The position numbers and the translations under genes are program-made. Under the pieces are notes generated by a model. It made no database searches. It had not been told where the DNA came from and saw only the letters and a program-made list of their open reading frames with translations. Of a stretch of DNA of 64,000 nt, positions 1 to 8,291 are shown one piece after another; position 1 is the stretch's first letter; every line of letters begins with the position of its first letter. Origin of the DNA: JAJCYL01 sp963664285 (GTDB lineage: Bacteria > Bacteroidota > Bacteroidia > Cytophagales > Cyclobacteriaceae); the NCBI GenBank assembly GCA_963664285.2, contig CAXXNX010000056.1, positions 1-64,000 of the forward strand, given 5' to 3'.

Positions 1-48
1 TCTTACACTACTTCTACTTACTTATATTTTTGTATAGGATTTTGGTTT

Positions 49-1556
49 TAATTAGGGCTTCCTCAAAAAGTAGTACCCATCAAATTAGCAGCCCTAGATA
101 GATTGAGCACGAATAGGGTTGCAGCAATCCAAGTTTGTGAAGTTGATTTAAGCTTGGCTTTGATTTCATTGAGCGAGTAAGCTTGTTTGGCATTGCCTAT
201 TCTTCCCTCAGTGGCATTCCTCTCAGCATATTCCTTTTTTGATTTAGCCTTCTGGTATGCTGATTTCTTCACAGGTTTTCCTTTTGTGGCAGCTGTCATC
301 CTTATGCTGTTTTCTTTACACCAATTGCGATTCTTATTGGTAGCATAGATTTTATCGGCCTGTATAAGTTCAGGGTAATAACCAAACAAAGCCTTGTAGG
401 CCTCTGCCTGATTGATCAGGTCCTCACTTTCATTATAGGCATTCCAGCTTAGGTTATCCTTGGTCATGAACCCATCCATGAGTGAAAGGCCCAACTTGGC
501 ACCAAACTCTACACTCTTGCCCTGCTTGCCCCTCACTATCGGGCGTACATGGGGTTGTGAGATGCTCACTATCCGATCTTTACATTGGTGTGGGCTTTCT
601 TGCTCATACATGCCTTGTTGCTGCTTATAAAGGGTATGGACCACCATCAGTTCCTGCTGGGTTTTGTGGGGAAAAGGAAACGGCCCTTCCAACAGGTCCA
701 GCATTTGATCGATATGGCCCAGGTTCCTTTTTACACAGTTGAGCAACACACGGATGGCCTTGCGGATCGATACAGCTGATTTTTTCTTCTTTTTGGCTTC
801 CTGCAAATAACGCTTATGGGCCATCCTGCGGTAAGTCCTAGGTTTGACCTCCATCTTGTCCCTGAGCAGGTCAAACAACCGGTCAACCATCTTTTCGGTC
901 TTGATACGGGCTTCATTGACCAAACCAAGATCATTTGGGTAGGTGATGTATTGATCTGCCACAGTGGCATCTATCTTTAATTTACCTTTTGGCCTTTTAG
1001 ATACCGCACCCTTTTGGTTTGGTTTCCGGTCAGGAAGGGACACCATCATGATGATTTTCGAGAATGCATCGAAAGTATCATCCCCTAGTTTTTTTCGCAT
1101 CTCCACAAAAAGCGTAGGCGAAAACACCAAACCAGGTGTGTAATGGTCCAAACCAAGAAAGAACTGCATGTATGGGTTTTCGCTGATGGTCAGCAAGGTC
1201 TCTTCATCGGACAACCCCAGTTTATGTTTTATAATAAATGCCCCTATGATGTGCCTTGGGTTGACGCTCTTTGCCCCCATGTTGACGCTGAATTTCCTTT
1301 TGTAGATATTTACCAACTCATCCCATGGCAACAAGTTTGCAAGTGCTATCCATCTGTTGTTTGGGTTGAGTTTGATGGAGTTAATGGAGGAAAATTCTTC
1401 TATTTTGGTTTGGTACTGCGATGTGTAATCGATCATATGCAATGCTATACGTCAAATATACAAATAACCTTGCATATATAAAAATATATTTACACGTGAA
1501 TCGCTTAATATGAGCAATCAAGGTCGTTTTTATCCAATCTGAGGAAGCCCTAATTA
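49..1556 (-). mobile_element. IS5/IS1182-like insertion sequence, complete
   Basis: Both ends carry the same inverted repeat: TAATTAGGGCTTCCTCA at 49-65 and its reverse complement at 1540-1556. A single transposase gene fills the inside on the minus strand. TAATTA is present at both ends and may be the target duplication or part of the repeat. A 100-bp remnant of the same element lies at 42556-42654 in inverted orientation. The family is inferred from the DUF772-like N-terminus of the transposase. Confidence 0.85.
63..1442 (-). CDS. IS5/IS1182-like transposase
   Basis: 459-residue transposase that would excise and insert the surrounding element. The N-terminal ~110 residues resemble the DUF772/InsH N-terminal domain (PRHIIGAFIIKHKLGLSDEE, then a segment around MQFFLGLD). 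The C-terminal part carries the DDE-type catalytic region, with the usual late motif ERNATEGRIGNAKQAY containing the glutamate. Start is the first ATG, 100 bp inside the element end. No frameshift is visible, so this copy may be active. Assignment to IS5 versus IS1182 is uncertain without a database comparison. Confidence 0.85.
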   Translation of the reverse strand: MHMIDYTSQYQTKIEEFSSINSIKLNPNNRWIALANLLPWDELVNIYKRKFSVNMGAKSVNPRHIIGAFIIKHKLGLSDEETLLTISENPYMQFFLGLDHYTPGLVFSPTLFVEMRKKLGDDTFDAFSKIIMMVSLPDRKPNQKGAVSKRPKGKLKIDATVADQYITYPNDLGLVNEARIKTEKMVDRLFDLLRDKMEVKPRTYRRMAHKRYLQEAKKKKKSAVSIRKAIRVLLNCVKRNLGHIDQMLDLLEGPFPFPHKTQQELMVVHTLYKQQQGMYEQESPHQCKDRIVSISQPHVRPIVRGKQGKSVEFGAKLGLSLMDGFMTKDNLSWNAYNESEDLINQAEAYKALFGYYPELIQADKIYATNKNRNWCKENSIRMTAATKGKPVKKSAYQKAKSKKEYAERNATEGRIGNAKQAYSLNEIKAKLKSTSQTWIAATLFVLNLSRAANLMGTTF

Positions 1557-1765
1557 TTGAGCTTAAAGGAGAGTCTATGAGAAAGATTAAAAATAAAACA
1601 CAACTAAACTGAAAAAATGTCATATTTAAGTAGAGCATTGAAAATCACAGGGGGGCAACAGCTCCGGAAATAGGGTCGATCGCTCCGGAATTTACAGGAT
1701 GACGATCTACCACGCGTAAAAGTCATTATCATCAACCTCGGTTGTAACAAAAAACTGTTAATAAA

Positions 1766-3187
1766 ATGAAAATCACTACCGCAAAAGAATTTTTTGAATT
1801 CGCAAAAACACACAAGGCCGAAATGGTAGATCTTAAGTTCACCGACCTACTCGGCACCTGGCAGCACTGCAGCTACCCTATTGAAACCTGGGACGAAGGG
1901 ACCTTCGAAGACGGCGTCGGATTTGACGGCTCATCTATTCGCGGTTGGCAGAGTATCGATGAGTCCGATATGCTCGCTGTCCCGGAACCAGCTACTGCCA
2001 CGATTGATCCCTTTTTCAGAGAACCTACCGTAAGCGTCATTGCCAATATCGTAGATCCCATAACCAAAGAGGACTATACCCGGGATCCAAGACATATTGC
2101 CCGCAAAGCCGAAGCCTACCTGAAGAAGTCCGGATTAGCAGATACGTGCTACATAGGTCCCGAACCTGAATTCTTCATTTTTGATGATATCCGGTACTCC
2201 CAGGACCAGCATACAGGCTTTTACCAGATCGATTCAGCAGAAGGCGCCTGGAATACGAACCGGATCGAAGAGCCAAACCTAGGCTACAAGCCCAGCTATA
2301 AGGGAGGATATTTTCCGGTGAGCCCTACCGATACCTATCATGACCTGAGAGGTGATATGGTCAATCTCATGAGAAATATGGGCATCGTCGTGGAAGCCCA
2401 TCACCATGAGGTTGGAACAGCCGGTCAGTCTGAGATCGACATGCAATTCAAAGACCTCTTGACTATGTCCGATCAGTTCATGTGGTTTAAATATATTGTC
2501 AAAAACATAGCTAAGCAGAATGGAAAGACGGTAACGTTTATGCCAAAGCCGGTTTTTGATGACAACGGAAGCGGTATGCACGTGCACATATCATTCTGGA
2601 AAGGCGGAAAACCACTATTTGCAGGTGACGGATTCGCTGGCATGAGCGAAATGGCGCTTTATGGAATAGGAGGATTACTCAAAAATGCCGCGGCCGTCCT
2701 GGCCTTTGCCGCCCCCACTACAAATTCTTATCGCAGGTTGGTCCCGGGATTTGAAGCCCCGGTTAACTTAGTGCATTCCCAGCGAAACCGATCCGCTGCT
2801 GTACGCATCCCAATGTATTCTGCAAGTCCTAAGACCAAAAGGTTTGAATTCCGTTGTCCGGATCCCAGCTGCAACGGTTATCTGACTTTCACAGTGATAA
2901 TGATGGCGGTGATTGATGGTATCCGGAATAAGATCATGCCGGGGAACCCCGTTGATAAGGATATTTACGAGCTCAGCAAAAAGGAACTGGCCACAACCAA
3001 GGTAGTGCCTGGCTCACTAGGAGAGGCCCTGGATGCGCTGGAAAAAGATCATAAATTCCTCCTTGCTGGGGACGTGTTTACCCCTGATGTGATCGACACC
3101 TATGTTTCGTACAAGCGTGAATACGAATTGGATGAAATGGCGTTGAGGCCCCATCCCTTCGAGTTTGAGCTCTATTACGACAACTAG
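1766..3187 (+). CDS. glnA: Glutamine synthetase, type I
   Basis: Makes glutamine from glutamate, ammonia and ATP in the cytoplasm. The 473-residue length fits bacterial GSI. Visible motifs are the N-terminal beta-grasp (VGFDGSSIRGW), the metal/glutamate-binding GPEPEFFIFD near residue 131, NGSGMHVHISFW near 268, and the RFEFRCPDPSCN block near 365. Tyr401 in DKDIYEL lies where GSI enzymes are adenylylated, so that mode of control is possible but not shown here. No Shine-Dalgarno is obvious, which is normal for Bacteroidota. The 210 bp upstream, between the IS and this gene, hold an 11-codon ORF at 1577-1612 preceded by AAAGGAG. It may be a leader peptide or a relic of a gene cut by the IS. 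Confidence 0.97.
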   Translation: MKITTAKEFFEFAKTHKAEMVDLKFTDLLGTWQHCSYPIETWDEGTFEDGVGFDGSSIRGWQSIDESDMLAVPEPATATIDPFFREPTVSVIANIVDPITKEDYTRDPRHIARKAEAYLKKSGLADTCYIGPEPEFFIFDDIRYSQDQHTGFYQIDSAEGAWNTNRIEEPNLGYKPSYKGGYFPVSPTDTYHDLRGDMVNLMRNMGIVVEAHHHEVGTAGQSEIDMQFKDLLTMSDQFMWFKYIVKNIAKQNGKTVTFMPKPVFDDNGSGMHVHISFWKGGKPLFAGDGFAGMSEMALYGIGGLLKNAAAVLAFAAPTTNSYRRLVPGFEAPVNLVHSQRNRSAAVRIPMYSASPKTKRFEFRCPDPSCNGYLTFTVIMMAVIDGIRNKIMPGNPVDKDIYELSKKELATTKVVPGSLGEALDALEKDHKFLLAGDVFTPDVIDTYVSYKREYELDEMALRPHPFEFELYYDN

Positions 3188-3358
3188 CTTAACGAAATAC
3201 AATAGAGGATAGAGGTCCACGAAGATCCTAGCAGAATAGTCGTTAACTAAAAAAATTTAGAATCTGTTTACTTATGAGTCAATATAAAAAAAATAACCTT
3301 AAGATGATGCCTGATGTGAAAGTTTGTGCTAAAGATAAGTCATTGAAATACACTACTT

Positions 3359-3472
3359 AGAAGCTTTTGGGTAGTAGTGGTCTTCGGACTGATGTTCGGT
3401 TGTGCCGGCCCGATAAGCAAGATTACCTCCGTACCCTATTTTTCTAAAATAACTTTTAAGACCATGACATGA
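3359..3472 (+). other. Possible small lipoprotein ORF lacking a start codon
   Basis: An open frame reads RSFWVVVVFGLMFGCAGP and then about 17 further residues: a short hydrophobic stretch followed by a lipobox-like FGCAG. Its stop TGA overlaps the ATG of the next small ORF as ATGA, the usual sign of translational coupling. No start codon is in frame before an upstream stop; a TTG at 3343 is out of frame by one base, so a one-base indel is possible. Function unknown. The rest of 3188-3468 shows nothing else recognisable. Confidence 0.3.
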
Positions 3473-3630
3473 CCTCTTTAGAAGAAAAACAGCGCACCAG
3501 GAGATTCTACTTTTATGTAGCATTCTGGTTGATCTCAGTTGCTATTGCATTTTATTCAAGATTTGAAACAGGTAAGATTACGGCACAGAACGAGGCCAGT
3601 AAAATTCCGCCTTTAGTAGCCATCAATTGA
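3469..3630 (+). CDS. Small membrane protein, unknown function
   Basis: 53 residues beginning MTSLEEKQRTRRFYFY, with one predicted transmembrane helix (residues ~14-30, VAFWLISVAIAFY) and a polar tail. It starts in an ATGA overlap with the preceding lipoprotein-like frame, which supports translation. I do not recognise the family. It ends 86 bp before an IS1380 end, so a larger gene set may have been cut off here. Confidence 0.4.
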   Translation: MTSLEEKQRTRRFYFYVAFWLISVAIAFYSRFETGKITAQNEASKIPPLVAIN

Positions 3631-3791
3631 TTTATTCCGGGTAGTAATTATTGACATTGATATAAGCCTGTGCCAACAGGGCAGTGCAATTGTTGACTTG
3701 ATATAACCCGAAAAATTCATAGTAGACAATAAAAAACAGGCATAAATTGCTTATGTTGAGATAGTTAGACAACAAAATAAGCAATTAATTT

Positions 3792-4998
3792 ATGCCTGAA
3801 TATAAGGAAAAAGATACCGTATTTTATCGAGGAAAACAAGCTTTTAAATTTGATTTTTCAGCATCAGCGATTAGCTCAGACGGAGCGATATTGTTAAGTG
3901 AAAAAGTAGAGAGAAAGACTGGTCTATTAAAAAGCTTCGCCGCACTGATTCCTGACTATCGAAACCCCTTTTTTATCGAATACACTTATGAAGAAATGCT
4001 TCGCCAACGGGTGTTTTTAATGATGCAGGGCTATCAGGATTGCAATGACGAACAAAAACTCCGAGAGGATCCGGTGATCCGTAAAGTACTAGATAGCGGA
4101 TTATGTTCCCAGCCTACTTTAAGTCGATTTGAAAACAAGGCCGATCGGAGTCTGATCTACCAGATGAGTCAATGGTTTGTAGACCGTTATGTAGAGGAGT
4201 TGAAAGAGAAGACTGGTCAAATCATCATTGATGTAGATGGTACCGATGACCCTACTCATGGATCCCAGCAACTCAGTTTGTATAATGGCTATTATGGACA
4301 GACTATGTACCATGAGTTGTTCTTTAAGGACGGGAACACCGGTCAGGTCATTTTACCAGTACTACGTCTGGGCAATTGTCACTCCAACAAATGGTTTGTG
4401 GCCTTATTGAAAAGGATTGTCATTAAAATCAGAAAAAAACTGCCCTCAGTAAAGATCCTTATTCGAGCAGATAGTGGCTTTTCAGGAGCATCTTTTTATC
4501 GGATAGCTAAGCAGTTTGACCTTCAATTTTGTTTAGGTATTAGTAGTAATGAAGTTTTAAAGACTTTTACCAAACAGACTATCATTGAAGTAAAAAAGGA
4601 ATATGCTTCAAAAATCATCAAACATCAAGAGTTTGTTGGCCCGTTTACTTACCAGGCCAAAAGCTGGGATCGTTCTGAAAAGCTGTACGCCAAAGTGGAG
4701 TCTACCGGAAAAGGAATGAATGTCCGTTACTTTGTGAGCAACTTTGAAGCGATGACCGCTCAACAGATTTACTTTGATTTTTATGTCAAGCGAGGTGATG
4801 CCAGTGAAAATCGAATAAAGGAACTCAAAAACATGACTTATTCCGACCGGCTTTCCTGTCATCGCTACTGGCCAATTTCATGCGTTTAATCATCGCTACC
4901 CTCTGTTATGAAATGTTCCGGCAGATTAAATTATTAATTGCCAAAACAAAACACCACTTTGCTAAACGATGGCAAGTGGACAATATCCGGCTTTACCA
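3792..4998 (+). pseudogene. IS1380-family transposase, frameshifted and truncated
   Basis: Nearly identical to the 425-residue transposase at 41189-42466 up to residue ~356. There, a one-base loss at about 4869 (TACTGGCC versus TACTGGGCC in the intact copy) shifts the frame and ends it at 4889. The catalytic block around VDGTDDPTHGSQQLSLYNGY and the RADSGFSG motif, both typical of IS1380, are intact. Homology continues in the shifted frame to about 4998, then stops at the IS1595-derived insert. Not expected to be functional. Confidence 0.88.
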
Positions 4999-5005
4999 AA
5001 AAGGT

Positions 5006-5407
5006 GATAAGCATCCAGACAAGCTTCGACTGGCGGCATAAGATATTGAGTTCACTAAATGAGTTTGTTCCCGAACAGTTATCCTCGGAAGTAGAATGTG
5101 ATGAATTGGAACTGGCACTTAACAACAAGGGCAGTCGAAATTTAGATAGGGCAGCAAGAAAGAGGGGAAACGATTTCATACGGAATATGGGAAAGGAAGA
5201 GGTCACAGTTGTCCAGGTAGTAAAGCGGTTGAACGCAAGGGGGAGAGGTACCTTAAAGCTGTTGCATCAAAACGGCTGAGCAAAGAAGAAATTTCAAAGG
5301 CATTGGATGGGAAGTTGGCCTACGGTGCAACCTTGATTACAGATAAGCACCCTTCTTATAAGGCTTTTGCCAAAGACAACCCCTCCATAAAGCACAAAGC
5401 GCTATTG
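5006..5407 (+). pseudogene. IS1595-family transposase fragment
   Basis: Matches the middle of the intact IS1595 transposase at 44200-45228 (from the SIQTSFDWRHKILSSL region to SIKHKALL), with small indels, for example where VVTAVERKGE has become frameshifted. No start, no zinc-ribbon N-terminus and no C-terminus. It sits inside the IS1380 copy at the position of an insert between CTTTACC and TGATGAAGG of that element. Confidence 0.85.
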
Positions 5408-5844
5408 GAGCCTTTAGATATCAATACCTGCTGGGCGATTTGCTTACGGTGAACTGACCGATCAGTTAAACAGTTTAGAACTTAGCTTTAATCAAAAAAA
5501 TGTTCTTCCTGATGAAGGTTGGGGCGTGCCTGAAAGAAAGGAAAAGATCATTGACAATACAATTCTCAAGAGCCTTTAGATATCAATACCTGCTGGGCGA
5601 TTTGCTTACGGTGAACTGACCGATCAGTTAAACAGTTTGATTTAATCAAAAAAATGTTCTTCCATAAGAACACAATAGAGCTTTGACTGAAAATTGAAAA
5701 ATTCTAACAAAAAAACGCTCTAATGTCCTTTGAAATCCAGAAACCTGGTTGATCTTCAAATTAATACATACACTCCAATCAAAAATAGTTAGCAACCCAT
5801 TATTAATCCCAAAATTGGTGGCCTATGAATAATGCGGGTTAATT

Positions 5845-6114
5845 CATAAATTAGCTGAGAATGGAAGATTTGATGGAACTCAATGCATTCGCCGAACTGT
5901 AAAGATTGATAAATTGGCGTTAGGTGGTTCAAGAGATGAAAATGTACATCTAAACTCATTAGAGGTTATTGATTCCGATTTGTACCATCAAAAAGAAGTC
6001 CTTATCATAGATGACGTCACAACTTCTGGAAATTCCTTAAAAGTTTGTAGACAACTTTTTCTGAATAAGGGTGCAACTTCCGTACAATGCCTTGCATTAG
6101 GACTAACCGCATGA
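5845..6114 (+). pseudogene. Phosphoribosyltransferase, C-terminal fragment
   Basis: The frame continues directly out of the IS1380 end with no natural start, and codes for about 89 residues. It contains the PRPP-binding loop of type I phosphoribosyltransferases, EVLIIDDVTTSGNSL (acidic pair followed by TTSGNS), then a C-terminal strand. The N-terminal half is missing, presumably removed by the IS or a rearrangement. Its stop overlaps the next gene's ATG as ATGA, so it was the first gene of a three-gene cassette with DprA and a HAD phosphatase. ComF-like PRTases resemble it, but the substrate cannot be told. Confidence 0.75.
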
Positions 6115-7097
6115 AAAAAACATTTATACTGACATTGTTAAACACCCCAGGGTTCGGTAGAAAAACTATAGAGCATGTGCTCGATAGTTCCATAGAAAAA
6201 GACATTAATTCAATTGCTGATCTTCAAAATTTACTGAAAAAAGAGGGTGAAAGTCTGACACGACTAAGAGCACCATCTGCAGAAACCCTAAAACAAGCCC
6301 ATGAGAAGGCCCTACGTATACTGGATAAATCAGAAAGTCAGGGTATTAATGTCTTAGGATATAATGATCCATCGTTTCCAGAAGAGTTGAAAGAAATTCC
6401 TGAAAAATCAATCTTGCTACATGTCAAGGGTGACCTTGAAGCTTTGAAAAAGAAATTTGCAGTAGCAATAGTTGGTACACGTACTCCAACTAAATATGGT
6501 GAGAAGGCCAGCAGAAGACTTGCCGAAATATTTGCCAAAAAGGGCTACACGATTATCAGTGGTTTGGCTAAAGGTTGCGACACAAGTGCACATGAAGGTT
6601 GTCTAGATGCTAAAGGAACAACGGTTGCTATTTTGGCAAGTGGAGTGGATTATATTTATCCAAGAGAAAATAAGAATCTTGCCATGGAAATTTTAGAAAA
6701 TAACGGGTGCCTTGTATCTGAGTATGCGATAGGTGAAAAGCCTCAAAGGAGCTACTTTCCTGCGAGGGACAGGCTGCAAAGTGGTTTAAGCAAGGGTTTA
6801 ATAGTCATAGAGACGGACTATCAAGGTGGAACCATGCACACTGTAAATTACGCGATCAAACAACGAAAGAAATTGGCATGTTTAACCGGACATCCACCTG
6901 AATATATTAATAGCAGTAGTATTAGAGGAAGTTACTCCCTTATTAAAGAAGATATAGCCCTCAGTATTGGTAGTCCGGAAGAAATACAAAATTTCATTGA
7001 AATTATTGACAAAGATCCCATCATATCAAAGTTGGAAAACAAAAATCAAGCCGTAAAAATTGATGAACGTCCAGGAGATGCATCTCTATTCGATTAA
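6111..7097 (+). CDS. DprA/Smf-like Rossmann-fold protein
   Basis: 328 residues from the ATG at 6111. This start is preferred over one 24 bp upstream because it forms an ATGA overlap with the phosphoribosyltransferase stop. The core is a DprA Rossmann fold: AIVGTRTPTKYGEKASRRLA, then IISGLAKGCDTSAHEGCL, ILASGVDYIYPRENKNLA and YFPARDRLQSGLSKGLIVIE. DprA normally loads RecA on incoming single-stranded DNA. This protein lacks the C-terminal winged-helix domain of housekeeping DprA and sits in an accessory region beside a PRTase and a phosphatase, so a nucleotide-sensing or defence-related role is more likely than transformation. That role is inference. Confidence 0.85.
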   Translation: MKKTFILTLLNTPGFGRKTIEHVLDSSIEKDINSIADLQNLLKKEGESLTRLRAPSAETLKQAHEKALRILDKSESQGINVLGYNDPSFPEELKEIPEKSILLHVKGDLEALKKKFAVAIVGTRTPTKYGEKASRRLAEIFAKKGYTIISGLAKGCDTSAHEGCLDAKGTTVAILASGVDYIYPRENKNLAMEILENNGCLVSEYAIGEKPQRSYFPARDRLQSGLSKGLIVIETDYQGGTMHTVNYAIKQRKKLACLTGHPPEYINSSSIRGSYSLIKEDIALSIGSPEEIQNFIEIIDKDPIISKLENKNQAVKIDERPGDASLFD

Positions 7098-7601
7098 ATG
7101 GGTATCATTATAGACCTTGATCAAACTTTATTGGATACTTCTTCAGCTGAGGTTTTTCGAAAAAATCGTGATTGGCAAGCTGTTTATAAACAGATTCCAA
7201 CTTTTAAGCCATACCCATTTATAAATGACCTAATGGCCCTTTTAATACAGAAGGAAATTTCTGTTTGTATAGTTACATCATCTCCAGAGCCATATTGTAA
7301 AAGAGTATTAACACATTTCGATTGGAATATAGGAATGACCGTCTGTTTTCATGATACTGCTCGAAGAAAGCCCCATCCAGAGCCCATTAATAGGGCATTA
7401 GAAATAATGAAAGAGCCCCCGGAAAATGTTTTCTCCGCGGGAGATCAGGTCAATGATATTATTGCATCACAAGAAGCAGGCGTCAAATCTATTGCCTGTT
7501 TGTGGGGTTCTGATGAGGCAGAACAACTAATGAGGAGTTCTCCTGACCTCGTAATGAAACATAGTAAAGAGCTTTTTGAATTTGTACGGGATAACCATTA
7601 G
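7098..7601 (+). CDS. HAD-family phosphatase
   Basis: 167 residues with all four haloacid-dehalogenase motifs: IDLDQTLLDT (nucleophile Asp plus general acid Asp), VTSSP (motif II Ser/Thr), the lysine in RRKPHPEP, and GDQVNDI (motif IV acids). The ATG follows the DprA stop with no gap, so the two are translated together. The cap is small, as in phosphoglycolate-phosphatase-like subfamilies. A role in removing phosphate from a nucleotide or ribose-phosphate made or used by the PRTase/DprA pair is a guess from context. Confidence 0.85.
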   Translation: MGIIIDLDQTLLDTSSAEVFRKNRDWQAVYKQIPTFKPYPFINDLMALLIQKEISVCIVTSSPEPYCKRVLTHFDWNIGMTVCFHDTARRKPHPEPINRALEIMKEPPENVFSAGDQVNDIIASQEAGVKSIACLWGSDEAEQLMRSSPDLVMKHSKELFEFVRDNH

Positions 7602-7674
7602 GCAGAGTTAAATAAACCCATCTTTATTCAAACACATTCCGATTCAGGAGCCTTCCCGCCGGAGGCAAAAAGGC

Positions 7675-7884
7675 ACATTTTTTCGGAGCTTCCTCCTTCT
7701 ATCGCCTTCAAGTAAGAACAACAAACCGGTCCAGGTTATGGCAAGAAAAAAATAAGGTGCTCGCACCTGGTCGAAAATACTACAGTTGGGTTGCGGGGGG
7801 TAGTGGAGATTTTCGAATTTTTACTTGCCATGTTCTGGCCGTGAGGTTTGTAACTTGGATAGAAGGAGGCGGAGAAAAAATGTC
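7675..7884. repeat. Long imperfect inverted repeat
   Basis: The left arm starts ACATTTTTTCGGAG and contains TCCTCCTTCTATC and ATGGCAAG. The right arm, read on the other strand, contains ACATTTTTTCTCCG, TCCTTCTATC, ATGGCAAG and a TCGAAAATCTCCAC that pairs with TCGAAAATACTAC. Arms are about 85-105 bp with small indels. The loop is about 20 bp and G-rich (7781-7800). Confidence 0.75.
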
Positions 7885-7960
7885 TTTGGGTGGCAAATAG
7901 GAAAATAGAAAAAGCGATTTAGGGAAAAAGCTTTTTCACCTTAGAAACGATTGATGTGCG

Positions 7961-8014
7961 GGGGGAATATATGATCTCCATTAAATCATCTATCACATGG
8001 TCATATATTTCCCC
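7961..8014. repeat. Inverted repeat, 14-bp arms
   Basis: GGGGGAATATATGA at 7961-7974 pairs with TCATATATTTCCCC at 8001-8014 with one mismatch; the spacer is 26 bp. Could form a hairpin in DNA or RNA, or be a protein-binding site. Confidence 0.7.
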
Positions 8015-8291
8015 TGTGCATTAATGGTTTCTCTTAGGGTGGGCAAAGGAGAACTGTTTGCTGTTTTCACTAATTGGCAAATCGCTCCGCTTAAGTGCAA
8101 TTATTGGGATGGAGAAGTTCGGGCAATTGCCTTTAGCGTGCGTGATTTTAAGGCTGGCCGTGGAAACAGCAAAGTGTTCTCCAGTGTAGGGAATGGCTTA
8201 GGGATTGAAAGGTGAAAGTACCGTGTACTTTGCGGGTAGATCATGCGGGGAAAGCCCGACCGAGGAACGAGGGAAGCCCCAAAAGGAAATG

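Larger units (their letters stand above)
3717..5838 (+). mobile_element. IS1380-family element, scrambled copy
   Basis: The left end (CCCGAAAAATTCATAG at 3717) and right end (CTATGAATAATGCGGG ending 5838) match the two ends of the intact copy at 40908-42551, in opposite orientation. Inside, the transposase is frameshifted. At about 5000 the sequence switches to a fragment of the IS1595 element. It then switches to the IS1380 3' end, to an 11-bp piece of the IS1595 terminal repeat, and to the IS1380 C-terminus and 3' end a second time. The flanks (ATAA left, TTAA right) do not form a clear target duplication, so the outer flanks may come from different insertion sites. Confidence 0.8.
7602..8291. 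other. Gene-free region of the mobile-element type, with two inverted repeats
   Basis: 690 bp without a convincing gene. It contains a ~210-bp imperfect inverted repeat (7675-7884) and a smaller one (7961-8014), followed by a G/C-rich stretch around 8230-8285. The many structured repeats and the conjugation gene remnants on the other side of the defence operon (21.9-23.3 kb) suggest this is the non-coding end of an integrative element. That link is inference. Confidence 0.5.

Noticed and set aside
6111..7097. Housekeeping dprA for competence
   Set aside because: No winged-helix domain, and locked to PRTase and HAD genes in a mobile setting.
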